A DNA stretch of 6,605 nt, from the NCBI GenBank assembly GCA_020718265.1, contig DYSM01000162.1, positions 1-6,605 of the forward strand, read 5' to 3'. Positions 1-6,533 of the stretch are shown one piece after another. The DNA is from Draconibacterium orientale. Its GTDB lineage: Bacteria; Bacteroidota; Bacteroidia; Bacteroidales; JAADGE01. Made by a program: the position numbers and the translations under genes. Position 1 is the stretch's first letter; every line of letters begins with the position of its first letter. A model generated the notes under the pieces. The model did no database searches. It was not told the DNA's origin and saw only the letters and a list, made by a program, of their open reading frames with translations.

Positions 1-43
1 TTGGTCTCTTAAACAATTTTTCAACATCCGGCTATAATAAAAT

Positions 44-1036
44 ATGAAAATCCTCTACCTCTTCCGCCATCCGTCGCCTGTTTTTCATAGCATTGAGGAG
101 CAGTTTTTTGCCGTGCAAAATTATTTGCCAAAGTCTGTGGAGTTTCAAAGTGTGTTTGCAAAATATGACAGTAAGGGTTTGCTCAAACGAATCGCTATAT
201 CTTTACAATTTGCATTTAATCAAGCAGATGTAAATCATATCACGGGCGATATTCACTTTGTGGCTTTGTTTCTAAAAAAACGAAAAACCATTCTGACCGT
301 GCACGATATAGGCTCGGTTCTCAACGCTTCGGGGCTGAAAAATAAAATTTTGCGCTATTTTTGGTTTACAATGCCGTTTGCGCGTGTGAGCAAAGTTACC
401 GTAATTTCAGAATTTACAAAACGCGAAATTCTTAAAACTTTCAAAATCAATCCCGAAAAAATTACGGTTGTGCCCGATTGTATTTCGGATGCGTTTACAT
501 ATTTGCCCAAAGAATTTAATTCAATCCGTCCGAATATTTTGCAAATCGGAACCAAGGACAACAAAAATTTGCCGCGACTTGTTGATGCTTTACGCGGTAT
601 TCCGTGCACGCTGACTATTGTCGGCAGGCTCACAAACGACCAACGCCGCATGTTAAGCGATGCTGAAATCGACTATCAAAACGCGTTCAACCTGCCGTTT
701 GCCGACATTGTGAAACTTTATCAACGCGCCGATATTGTAAGTTTCGTTTCGCTGTATGAGGGTTTCGGAGTGCCGGTTTTAGAAGCTCAAGCAACCGGCA
801 GAGCTTTGATTACAAGCAATATAGCTCCGATGTGCGACGTTGCCGACTCAGGCGCTATTACAGTAAATCCGTATGAAATTTCCGAAATTCGCGAAGCCTT
901 ATTACGAATTATTGAAGATGAGAATTTACGAAATGGCATCATTTCCAAAGGCTTGGAAAACGTAAAACAATACACGGCGCAAGCCGTCGCAAACCGCTAT
1001 ATCGAAATTTATAACGAAATTATGAGCACACAATAA
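44..1036 (+). CDS. Family 4 glycosyltransferase (GT-B fold)
   Basis: Probably transfers a sugar from a nucleotide-sugar donor onto a cell-surface glycan (lipopolysaccharide, capsule or exopolysaccharide) on the cytoplasmic side of the inner membrane; donor and acceptor cannot be read from the sequence. The 330-residue product has a GT-B layout. The N-terminal half carries HSIEEQF (15-21), the TVHDIG segment (85-90) and VISEFTKREI (120-129). The C-terminal half begins near NILQIGT (164-170), has TIVGR (191-195), and holds the GT4 signature EGFGVPVLE (239-247), whose two glutamates E239 and E247 form the E-x7-E motif of the donor site. No signal peptide or membrane segment is evident. The start is firm: it is the first ATG after an in-frame TAA at 38-40. 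At 330 residues it is slightly short for the family but has both domains. No Bacteroidetes-type promoter is visible in the 43 bases upstream, so it may continue an operon lying outside the window. The family call is strong; the specific function is unknown. Confidence 0.88.
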   Translation: MKILYLFRHPSPVFHSIEEQFFAVQNYLPKSVEFQSVFAKYDSKGLLKRIAISLQFAFNQADVNHITGDIHFVALFLKKRKTILTVHDIGSVLNASGLKNKILRYFWFTMPFARVSKVTVISEFTKREILKTFKINPEKITVVPDCISDAFTYLPKEFNSIRPNILQIGTKDNKNLPRLVDALRGIPCTLTIVGRLTNDQRRMLSDAEIDYQNAFNLPFADIVKLYQRADIVSFVSLYEGFGVPVLEAQATGRALITSNIAPMCDVADSGAITVNPYEISEIREALLRIIEDENLRNGIISKGLENVKQYTAQAVANRYIEIYNEIMSTQ

Positions 1037-1060
1037 TTCTAAATTTTCACAAAAAATCAT

Positions 1061-1068
1061 TACTTTTG
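1061..1068 (+). promoter_or_regulatory. Bacteroidetes -7 promoter box for trpS
   Basis: TACTTTTG matches the Bacteroidetes -7 consensus TAnnTTTG exactly and lies in the 57-base gap between the glycosyltransferase and trpS. A -33 TTTG element at the usual spacing is not clear; only a degenerate TTCT sits near 1037-1040. Transcription would be expected to begin near 1072, giving an A-rich leader of about 22 bases before the ATG at 1094. This placement argues against the in-frame TTG at 1076, which would be only about four bases from the 5' end. Expression is inferred, not shown. Confidence 0.55.
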
Positions 1069-1093
1069 CACATTATTGAACAAAAATAAATAC

Positions 1094-2083
1094 ATGGAAA
1101 CGGTTTTAAGCGGAATTCGATCGACAGGAAATTTGCACCTCGGCAACTATTTCGGCGCAGTGCGCAATTTTGTAAAAATGCAGGACAACAACAACTGCTT
1201 TTTCTTTATAGCTGATTATCACTCACTTACAACCTACCCTACCCCACACGATTTGCACAACAATGTAAAAATGGTTTTGGCAGAATATCTTGCCGCCGGC
1301 TTAGACCCGGAAAAATCAGCAATTTTTGTACAAAGCGATGTGCCCGAAATTCCGGAATTTTACCTTTTGTTGGTCATGAACGCTTATATGGGCGAACTGG
1401 AGCGCACAACAACTTTCAAAGACAAAGTGCGCACACAGCCCGAAAACGTAAACGCCGGTTTGCTCACGTATCCGGTGCTCATGGCAGCTGATATTCTGAT
1501 ACATAACGCGGACAAAGTGCCCGTGGGCAAAGACCAGGAACAAAACCTTGAAATGGCGCGCAAATTCGCCCGTCGATTCAATCACATGTATAAAGTCGAT
1601 TATTTCAAAGACCCCGAACCCTATAATTTCGGTGAAGACCTTGTGAAAGTTCCGGGCTTGGACGGCTCCGGCAAAATGGGCAAAACAGCCGGAAACGGAC
1701 TTTATTTGATAGACGACGACAAAACCATTCGCCAAAAAGTCATGCGTGCAGTAACAGACTCAGGTCCGACGATGCCTAATTCGCCTGTTTCAGAACCAAT
1801 TCAAAACTTATTTTTAATTATGAATTTGGTATCAAAACCGGAAACATTATCGTTTTATAAAGAAAAATACGCCGACTGCTCCATTCGTTACGGCGATTTG
1901 AAAAAGCAACTTGCAGAAGACATCGTTACTTACATAACGCCTATACGTGAGCGCATTACGGGAATTATTAACGATGAAGCCTACCTGCGAAAAGTCTCAA
2001 AACTCGGAGCCGAAAAAGCACGTGCAAGTGCCTCTAAAACCTTAAAAGACGTACGTGAAATTATCGGATTTAAGACATTTTAA
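1094..2083 (+). CDS. trpS: Tryptophanyl-tRNA synthetase
   Basis: Cytoplasmic class Ic aminoacyl-tRNA synthetase that activates tryptophan with ATP and charges tRNA-Trp. The product is 329 residues, normal for bacterial TrpS (about 325-340). The HIGH-type motif is HLGN (15-18) within STGNLHLGNYFGAV. The second ATP-binding loop (KMSKS) is KMGKT (194-198), preceded by VPGLDGSG. Other family segments are ADYHSLT (40-46), AYMGELERTTTFKDK (97-111), TYPVLMAADIL (125-135), VPVGKDQEQNLEMAR (142-156) and the conserved SEPIQNLF (233-240). The residue before TG in the first motif is serine (GIRSTG), where proline is common. I chose the ATG at 1094 because METVLSGIR matches the usual N-terminus and because the promoter box at 1061-1068 leaves a sensible leader; an in-frame TTG at 1076 would add six residues and is unlikely. 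It is followed 59 bases later by the large flavoprotein-like gene on the same strand. Identity is near certain. Confidence 0.97.
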   Translation: METVLSGIRSTGNLHLGNYFGAVRNFVKMQDNNNCFFFIADYHSLTTYPTPHDLHNNVKMVLAEYLAAGLDPEKSAIFVQSDVPEIPEFYLLLVMNAYMGELERTTTFKDKVRTQPENVNAGLLTYPVLMAADILIHNADKVPVGKDQEQNLEMARKFARRFNHMYKVDYFKDPEPYNFGEDLVKVPGLDGSGKMGKTAGNGLYLIDDDKTIRQKVMRAVTDSGPTMPNSPVSEPIQNLFLIMNLVSKPETLSFYKEKYADCSIRYGDLKKQLAEDIVTYITPIRERITGIINDEAYLRKVSKLGAEKARASASKTLKDVREIIGFKTF

Positions 2084-2142
2084 TCTGTTAATCAGCAATT
2101 TAACTTCTAATAACACAGCTAAAATAGGATTTGTGGAATTTA

Positions 2143-3993
2143 ATGCGTAATATTGGCGAATATTTATCTATTCGTTTCAAAATGATTAAATCGCATACGT
2201 TTCACATTCCGGTCATGGGTATCGGTTACACGATTGACACGCCGGTAAAGGTGGCACACTTGGGCATTTCGTCCGTAATTTCATTGGTCGATGATATGCT
2301 CATTGAAAAAATGCGCGAGTTTCATTCTCGTAAACGAAATATCCCGTTTGAAGGCATCAGCACTAAAATAGAAAACTTCCGTGCAAAGCGTATCACTGCG
2401 TATCTTAATATGGTGGATGATATTGTAAATCAGAAGTTTAGCCTTCTAAAGCAGTCCTTTCGAGAAAAAGCTGAAGACTTTGAAAAATACATCGCCTCAC
2501 TACCCAACTACGAACACTTAAAAACTGAATTTAAAAAACTCAAGACGGATTCCGAAATTTCGCGTTTTTTTGACAGAATGCGCGAATCCATGAAACTTGG
2601 CTCAATAGATGTCAATATTATGACAAAATTGGACAAGGAAAATTACCAAGACGGCACAAAACTCCCAATCGAATACAACGATGCACATGCCGCATTGCGT
2701 GGTTTTGCCGAAAGTAAATTGAAGTCGTCCGTTGTTTTATCCGCAGGAATAAATCCCGCACTTTACAGCTATATCGAACAGTTCGACGATTTTTATCCGA
2801 ACGAAACGGGGCATATCAAGAAAAATATAATTTTGAAAGTCAGCGATTACAAATCTGCGCTAATTCAAGGTAAGTTTTTGGCAAAGAAGGGCTTATGGGT
2901 TTCAGAATTTCGGGTTGAATCCGGATTAAATTGCGGCGGACATGCTTTTGCAACCGAAGGTTTTTTGATGGGTCCAATTTTGGAAGATTTTAAACAAAAC
3001 CGAGAAAATTTATCTAAATCAATCTTTGAACTCTATGCGCCTGCCTTAGATGCAAAGAAAAAACAAATTCCGGCACAAATGCCCAACATAAAAATCACAG
3101 CTCAAGGCGGTATCGGAACGGCACAAGAACACGATTTTATGATGGACTACTACGGATTAGATGCTGTTGGTTGGGGTTCGCCGTTTTTGTTGGTTCCGGA
3201 AATAATTGATGTGGACACGGACACACTCGAACTGCTGAAAAAAGCCAAAGAAGACGACTTGTATTTGAGTAATATTTCGCCTTTAGGCGTGCCGTTCAAT
3301 AACTTACGAGGAAATTCGGAAGACAAAATTCGAGATTCTCGTATCGCCTCCGGTAAGCCGGGAGCTGTGTGTAAAAAACAATATTTAAAGCTTAACAGCG
3401 AATATCCTGAGGCAACGTTGTGTATGGGGTCGAACACGTATCAACAGAAAAAAATCAAGGAATTATCGGCTGAAAACCTCTCAAAATCAGAGTATAACAA
3501 AAAGTTCAAGGCAATTACGGACCGCTCGTGTCTGTGCGTTGGTTTGGGAACGGCATCGTTACTGACAAACGATTTGGACACTTCTTTTGAAGGTAACGGT
3601 GTTTCGGTTTGTCCGGGTCCGAATCTGGCATATTTCTCCGACGAATATTCTCTGAATCAAATGATTGGACATATTTACGGACGTTTGAACATTATCAAGC
3701 GTAAAGATCGTCCGAATGTTTTCCTTAAAGAAATTGAACTGTATATCAGTTACTTAAAGTCCAAAATTTCAGAATTTGGCTATAATATTCCCGAAAAACA
3801 AATAAAACAATTTCAAACCTTCAAAAATAATTTGAATGCAGGAATAAGTTATTATGCGGATTTATTTTCAAAATATAAATCCAAAATTAGTGATGACAGA
3901 GGTTCTTTTAGCAAAGAATTACAAAAATTGAAAACAGACTTAGAGTTTGTTTCTGTTGAAAATCCGAAGCATAAAGAATCTACAACTATCTAA
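2143..3993 (+). CDS. Nitronate monooxygenase-like TIM-barrel flavoprotein, large, with Cys-containing C-terminus
   Basis: Function unknown. Recognisable segments suggest an FMN-dependent TIM barrel of the nitronate monooxygenase / 2-nitropropane dioxygenase group. Numbered from ATG 2143 they are: the first strand TIDTPVKVAHLGISSVIS (30-47), ESGLNCGGH (259-267) like the family's G-x-EAGGH segment, ITAQGGIGT (318-326) like the phosphate-binding AAGGI strand, and VGWGSPFLLVPE (342-353) like its VQMGTRFLATPE. Then comes SPLGVPFNNLRGNS (379-392). Between the first strand and the rest of the barrel (about 51-150) lies a Lys/Glu-rich stretch that looks helical and is unusual for the family. The C-terminal third has C410, C427, C463, C465 and C490, possibly a metal or Fe-S site, and ends in a Lys-rich helical tail. 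At about 616 residues it is nearly twice the usual 310-360. No signal peptide or membrane helix is evident. The start is uncertain: TTG 2131 (+4 residues), ATG 2143 (used, first ATG) or ATG 2182 (Met14, just before the barrel). It may follow trpS in one transcript. Superfamily call moderate; substrate unknown. Confidence 0.6.
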   Translation: MRNIGEYLSIRFKMIKSHTFHIPVMGIGYTIDTPVKVAHLGISSVISLVDDMLIEKMREFHSRKRNIPFEGISTKIENFRAKRITAYLNMVDDIVNQKFSLLKQSFREKAEDFEKYIASLPNYEHLKTEFKKLKTDSEISRFFDRMRESMKLGSIDVNIMTKLDKENYQDGTKLPIEYNDAHAALRGFAESKLKSSVVLSAGINPALYSYIEQFDDFYPNETGHIKKNIILKVSDYKSALIQGKFLAKKGLWVSEFRVESGLNCGGHAFATEGFLMGPILEDFKQNRENLSKSIFELYAPALDAKKKQIPAQMPNIKITAQGGIGTAQEHDFMMDYYGLDAVGWGSPFLLVPEIIDVDTDTLELLKKAKEDDLYLSNISPLGVPFNNLRGNSEDKIRDSRIASGKPGAVCKKQYLKLNSEYPEATLCMGSNTYQQKKIKELSAENLSKSEYNKKFKAITDRSCLCVGLGTASLLTNDLDTSFEGNGVSVCPGPNLAYFSDEYSLNQMIGHIYGRLNIIKRKDRPNVFLKEIELYISYLKSKISEFGYNIPEKQIKQFQTFKNNLNAGISYYADLFSKYKSKISDDRGSFSKELQKLKTDLEFVSVENPKHKESTTI

Positions 3994-3998
3994 ATTTT

Positions 3999-4047
3999 AA
4001 TTTTGCACCAAGCCTTGAGAATTAAGCCCAAGCCTTGGTGCAAAGTT
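3999..4047. terminator. Hairpin between convergent genes, probable bidirectional terminator
   Basis: A perfect 11-bp inverted repeat pairs TTTGCACCAAG (4002-4012) with CTTGGTGCAAA (4034-4044). It extends outward by a T-G wobble and two A-T pairs to 3999/4047, and inward, after one C-C mismatch, by CTTG (4014-4017) with CAAG (4029-4032), leaving an 11-base loop. It begins just after the stop of the plus-strand gene (3993) and its right arm lies within the last codons of the minus-strand TetR gene. Position and strength fit a shared terminator. Neither strand has a clear T-run after the stem, so it is not a canonical intrinsic terminator. Confidence 0.55.
4008..4037 (+). repeat. 10-bp direct repeat with 20-bp period inside the junction hairpin
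   Basis: CCAAGCCTTG occurs at 4008-4017 and again at 4028-4037, exactly 20 bases apart. Each copy is itself a near-palindrome (CAAG, one base, CTTG), so the copies form the inner and outer pairing of the 3999-4047 hairpin. The second copy encodes part of the TetR C-terminal Thr-Lys-Ala-Trp-Ala on the minus strand. It may be only a by-product of the hairpin, or a local duplication; two half-sites could also bind a dimeric protein. Confidence 0.5.
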
Positions 4048-4600
4048 CAATAATACGTGTTTTTGCTTTATTTTTGAAATATTCTTCGGATACTATATTG
4101 CGCTGATACATTTCGAGCATTTTGCTCTGAAGTCCAAAAAACGTTACAAGAACGTCTTCAATTTCAGTATCCGCACCGACTTCGCCCGTAAGCCTTCCTT
4201 TTTCGTGCAATTTTTCTCCAATTTTTCGTATATCGTTCCTAACTTTTTCAGGAAAATCGAAACTGTGATCATGCGCCAAGACTACGTAAAACTGAATCAA
4301 AACAGGATTTGAAGTGTAGGATTGTAAAATAAAATTGCAAATATTTTCCATAACTTCCCTTACCGTTTCCTTTTTCGGAATGATGTCAAAAATGAAACCG
4401 TGAAACGCATCGCGGTTTTCAACAAACAGGCTTTCAACAAGTTCACATTTGTTTTTGTAATGTCTGTACAAATAGCCGTCCGAGACGCCGGCTTCAGTTG
4501 CAATAACCGAAATAGTTGCACCAAAATAGCCTTTTTCAACAACAGTTTTAATTGTTGCCAGCTTTACTCGTTCTATTTTTTCGGTATCGGTTTGTCGCAT
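4022..4600 (-). CDS. TetR/AcrR-family transcriptional regulator
   Basis: A 192-residue DNA-binding regulator of typical TetR length. The N-terminal helix-turn-helix spans about residues 10-55: a first helix around IERVKLATIKTVVEKGYFGA, then TISVIATEAGVSDGYLYRHYKNK, in which VSDGYLYRHY (39-48) holds the recognition helix and the conserved Y-x-H/Y-F/Y-x-N/S-K element appears as YRHYKNK. The rest (about 60-190) is the helical ligand-binding and dimerisation domain, too variable to predict a ligand. The ATG lies 11 bases after the cysS stop, with no promoter visible in the gap, so it is probably co-transcribed with cysS and may be read by coupled or reinitiating ribosomes. Its last codons form one arm of the junction hairpin. 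TetR proteins usually control themselves and a neighbouring gene, often an efflux pump, but no such target lies in the window. Family certain; target unknown. Confidence 0.93.
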   Translation of the reverse strand: MRQTDTEKIERVKLATIKTVVEKGYFGATISVIATEAGVSDGYLYRHYKNKCELVESLFVENRDAFHGFIFDIIPKKETVREVMENICNFILQSYTSNPVLIQFYVVLAHDHSFDFPEKVRNDIRKIGEKLHEKGRLTGEVGADTEIEDVLVTFFGLQSKMLEMYQRNIVSEEYFKNKAKTRIIELCTKAWA

Positions 4601-4611
4601 CTTATTGGTTT

Positions 4612-6084
4612 CTATTTACTTAAACTCCACTCAAATCCGGTTTTAGTATCTTTTATTTCGAAACCTAATGAAGTAAGCTCGTTTCGGATTTTATCGGACA
4701 TCGCCCAATTTTTTTCCGCTTTTGCCATCATTCTCATATTTAGCAATAAATCAACAACTTCCGAGAGTTTATTCAAATTATCATTGGCTGCTTCCATTGG
4801 CAAAAGTCCGAGTATGTCAAACACAATATCTTTCATAATAGATTGTAAATGAAACAAATCGTTTGCTTCAATCGTGTCGTTTCCTGCGGCTATTGTATTG
4901 ATGAGTTTTACGGCATCAAATAAATGCGCTATCAGAATCGGCGTATTGAAATCGTCGTCAAGGGCTTCAAAGAATTTATTAATCAACGCTTTCACATCAG
5001 CATTCCCGTCGTCTGTTGCTTTCAAATTCGCAAGGGTTTCCATGCCGGTCAGTAGGCGTTGAAGCCCTTTTTCAGCGGCTTGCAGCGCGGAATTTGAAAA
5101 ATCCAACGGGTTTCGGTAATGCGCCTGAAGCATGAAAAAACGCACAACCATCGGATGATAAGCCTGTTCGAGCATTGGGTGATTGCCGGCAAAAAAATCG
5201 TCGAGTGTTATGAAATTTCCGAGCGACTTGCCCATTTTCTGCCCGTTGATGGTTATCATATTATTGTGCATCCAAAATTTTACAGCATCCTTTCCGGAAG
5301 CAGCTTTGTTCTGAGCTATTTCGCACTCGTGATGCGGAAACTGCAAGTCGAGCCCGCCGCCGTGAATGTCAAATTCTTCGCCTAAATACTTGGTACTCAT
5401 AGCAGAACATTCCAAATGCCATCCCGGAAATCCCGTGCTCCACTCGGAATTCCAACGCATAATGTGTTCGGGCGAGGCTTTTTTCCAGAGCGCGAAATCG
5501 GCATTGTTGCGTTTTTCGCTTTGCCCGTCGAGCACGCGCGTGTTGGAAAGTAAATCCTCCACTACCCTACCCGACAACTTACCGTAATGATTTTTTTGAG
5601 AATACGTTTCTACATCAAAATACACCGAACCGTTTGATTCATAAGCAAATCCGGAGGCTAAAATTCTTCGAATCATTTCAATTTGTTCCAAAATATGTCC
5701 GGACGCGTGCGGTTCAATGCTTGGAGGAAGTGTATTGAGCTGCGCCACGTTTTTATGATAACCGTTCGTGTAATATTGTGCAACTTCCATTGGTTCAAGC
5801 TGTTCCAAACGAGCTTTTTTGGCAATTTTATCTTCGCCTTCGTCGGCATCGTTTTCCAAATGCCCAACATCGGTAATATTGCGAACGTATCGAACTTTGT
5901 AGCCCAAATATTTTAAATAACGAAAAACTAAATCGAACGTTACAGCCGGACGGGCATGTCCCAAGTGCGCATCGCCATACACGGTCGGTCCGCACACGTA
6001 CATACCTACGAAGGGCGGATGTATGGCTTCGAATTTCTTTTTTCTTCGAGTTAGTGTGTTGTAAATATGCAAATTATGTTCCAT
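4612..6084 (-). CDS. cysS: Cysteinyl-tRNA synthetase
   Basis: Cytoplasmic class I aminoacyl-tRNA synthetase that activates cysteine with ATP and charges tRNA-Cys. The 490-residue product is of normal length (about 460-490) and complete. The N-terminal catalytic fold has MYVCGPTVYGDAHLGHAR (28-45), with C31 a zinc ligand and HLGH (40-43) the HIGH motif, then YVRNITDVGH (66-75). The middle has GFPGWHLECSAMS (218-230) with zinc ligand C226, and DIHGGGLDLQFPHHECEIAQ (239-258), where H251 and E255 complete the zinc site by alignment to the known C-C-H-E set. The ATP loop is KMGKS (283-287) in place of KMSKS, followed by LGNFITL. The C-terminal helical region includes DDDFNTP (376-382) and the anticodon-binding domain. 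It begins at the ATG at 6084, about 20 bases from the transcription start predicted by the box at 6108-6115, and runs into the TetR gene 11 bases downstream. Identity is near certain. Confidence 0.98.
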   Translation of the reverse strand: MEHNLHIYNTLTRRKKKFEAIHPPFVGMYVCGPTVYGDAHLGHARPAVTFDLVFRYLKYLGYKVRYVRNITDVGHLENDADEGEDKIAKKARLEQLEPMEVAQYYTNGYHKNVAQLNTLPPSIEPHASGHILEQIEMIRRILASGFAYESNGSVYFDVETYSQKNHYGKLSGRVVEDLLSNTRVLDGQSEKRNNADFALWKKASPEHIMRWNSEWSTGFPGWHLECSAMSTKYLGEEFDIHGGGLDLQFPHHECEIAQNKAASGKDAVKFWMHNNMITINGQKMGKSLGNFITLDDFFAGNHPMLEQAYHPMVVRFFMLQAHYRNPLDFSNSALQAAEKGLQRLLTGMETLANLKATDDGNADVKALINKFFEALDDDFNTPILIAHLFDAVKLINTIAAGNDTIEANDLFHLQSIMKDIVFDILGLLPMEAANDNLNKLSEVVDLLLNMRMMAKAEKNWAMSDKIRNELTSLGFEIKDTKTGFEWSLSK

Positions 6085-6107
6085 AACGGAAAATTTATTT
6101 CAAGATA

Positions 6108-6115
6108 CAAAGATA
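6108..6115 (-). promoter_or_regulatory. Bacteroidetes -7 promoter box for cysS
   Basis: On the minus strand the bases read TATCTTTG, an exact TAnnTTTG match, 23 bases before the cysS ATG. Transcription would start near 6104, giving a leader of about 20 bases, close to that predicted for trpS. The -33 region is weak: a T-rich stretch with TGTT around 6136-6139 rather than TTTG. It implies that cysS and the TetR gene can be transcribed independently of folB. Confidence 0.55.
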
Positions 6116-6155
6116 TAATTTTTCAGTTTAAAAAAAACAGTTTAGACTTCAGAAA

Positions 6156-6512
6156 TCACAAGCTGTGCATGAGTGTTACACTAACTTTTTCAATTTTGCC
6201 TCCCATCGGCGGATTCAACTTAGAAACTTTTACACTTGCTTTGTGAATCCCTGACAAATTTAGAAACAAAGCGTCTAAGATACGTTGTGCCAAGTGTTCA
6301 AGCAGATACGATTTGTTTTTCATCTGCTCTGCAACAATTTTATAGGCGGTTTGATAATTTAAAGCATCGTGAATATCATCTGTTTTTCCGGCTGCCTTGC
6401 AATCTGTTTCGATGCGCAAATCAATCAAAAATTTGTTGCCAACAATCTGTTCTTCGGCATAATGCCCGTGAAAAGCATAAAATTCCATGCCTTCAATTTC
6501 AATAATTCCCAT
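6156..6512 (-). CDS. folB: Dihydroneopterin aldolase
   Basis: Catalyses the retro-aldol cleavage of 7,8-dihydroneopterin to 6-hydroxymethyl-7,8-dihydropterin and glycolaldehyde in cytoplasmic tetrahydrofolate synthesis. The 118-residue product is the usual size and carries the single T-fold domain. Family landmarks in order: FYAFHGHYAEEQIVGNKF (11-28) with the conserved glutamate E21; ALNYQTAY (50-57) with the conserved tyrosine Y53; LLEHLAQRI (70-78) with E72, which binds the pterin ring; and VKVSKLNPPMGG (94-105) with the catalytic lysine K98. All expected active-site residues are therefore present. The enzyme is normally a ring-shaped oligomer (tetramer or octamer). The start at 6512 fits the family N-terminus (GIIEIEGMEFYAFHG). 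No other folate gene is in the window. A promoter box lies 13 bases upstream, and cysS follows after a 71-base gap that has its own promoter box. Confidence 0.95.
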   Translation of the reverse strand: MGIIEIEGMEFYAFHGHYAEEQIVGNKFLIDLRIETDCKAAGKTDDIHDALNYQTAYKIVAEQMKNKSYLLEHLAQRILDALFLNLSGIHKASVKVSKLNPPMGGKIEKVSVTLMHSL

Positions 6513-6525
6513 CGCTAATTTTCGG

Positions 6526-6533
6526 CAAACTTA
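6526..6533 (-). promoter_or_regulatory. Bacteroidetes -7 promoter box for folB
   Basis: The minus strand reads TAAGTTTG, an exact TAnnTTTG match, 13 bases before the folB ATG. A TTCG at about 6555-6558 could serve as a one-mismatch -33 element with a 21-base spacer. Transcription would start near 6522, leaving an unusually short leader of about 10 bases. If real, folB begins a transcript here; an additional promoter outside the window is possible. Confidence 0.45.

Noticed and set aside
33..38. TATAAT resembling an E. coli -10 box before the glycosyltransferase
   Set aside because: It ends five bases before the ATG, so it could only give a leaderless transcript, and Bacteroidetes promoters use TAnnTTTG. 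Chance in AT-rich DNA is more likely.
1316..1735. Open frame of 139 codons on the minus strand inside trpS
   Set aside because: It is wholly antisense to a certain gene, and the translation (rich in Phe, His and Val) resembles no family I know. It is a shadow of trpS codon usage.
2087..2104. Small inverted repeat GTTAA / TTAAC after trpS as a terminator
   Set aside because: The stem is only five AT-rich pairs with no T-run, too weak to call.
4400..4852. Open frame of 150 codons on the plus strand across the TetR start and the cysS end
   Set aside because: It overlaps two confident genes in antisense, and its Phe/Ser-rich translation is typical of a reverse-complement shadow.
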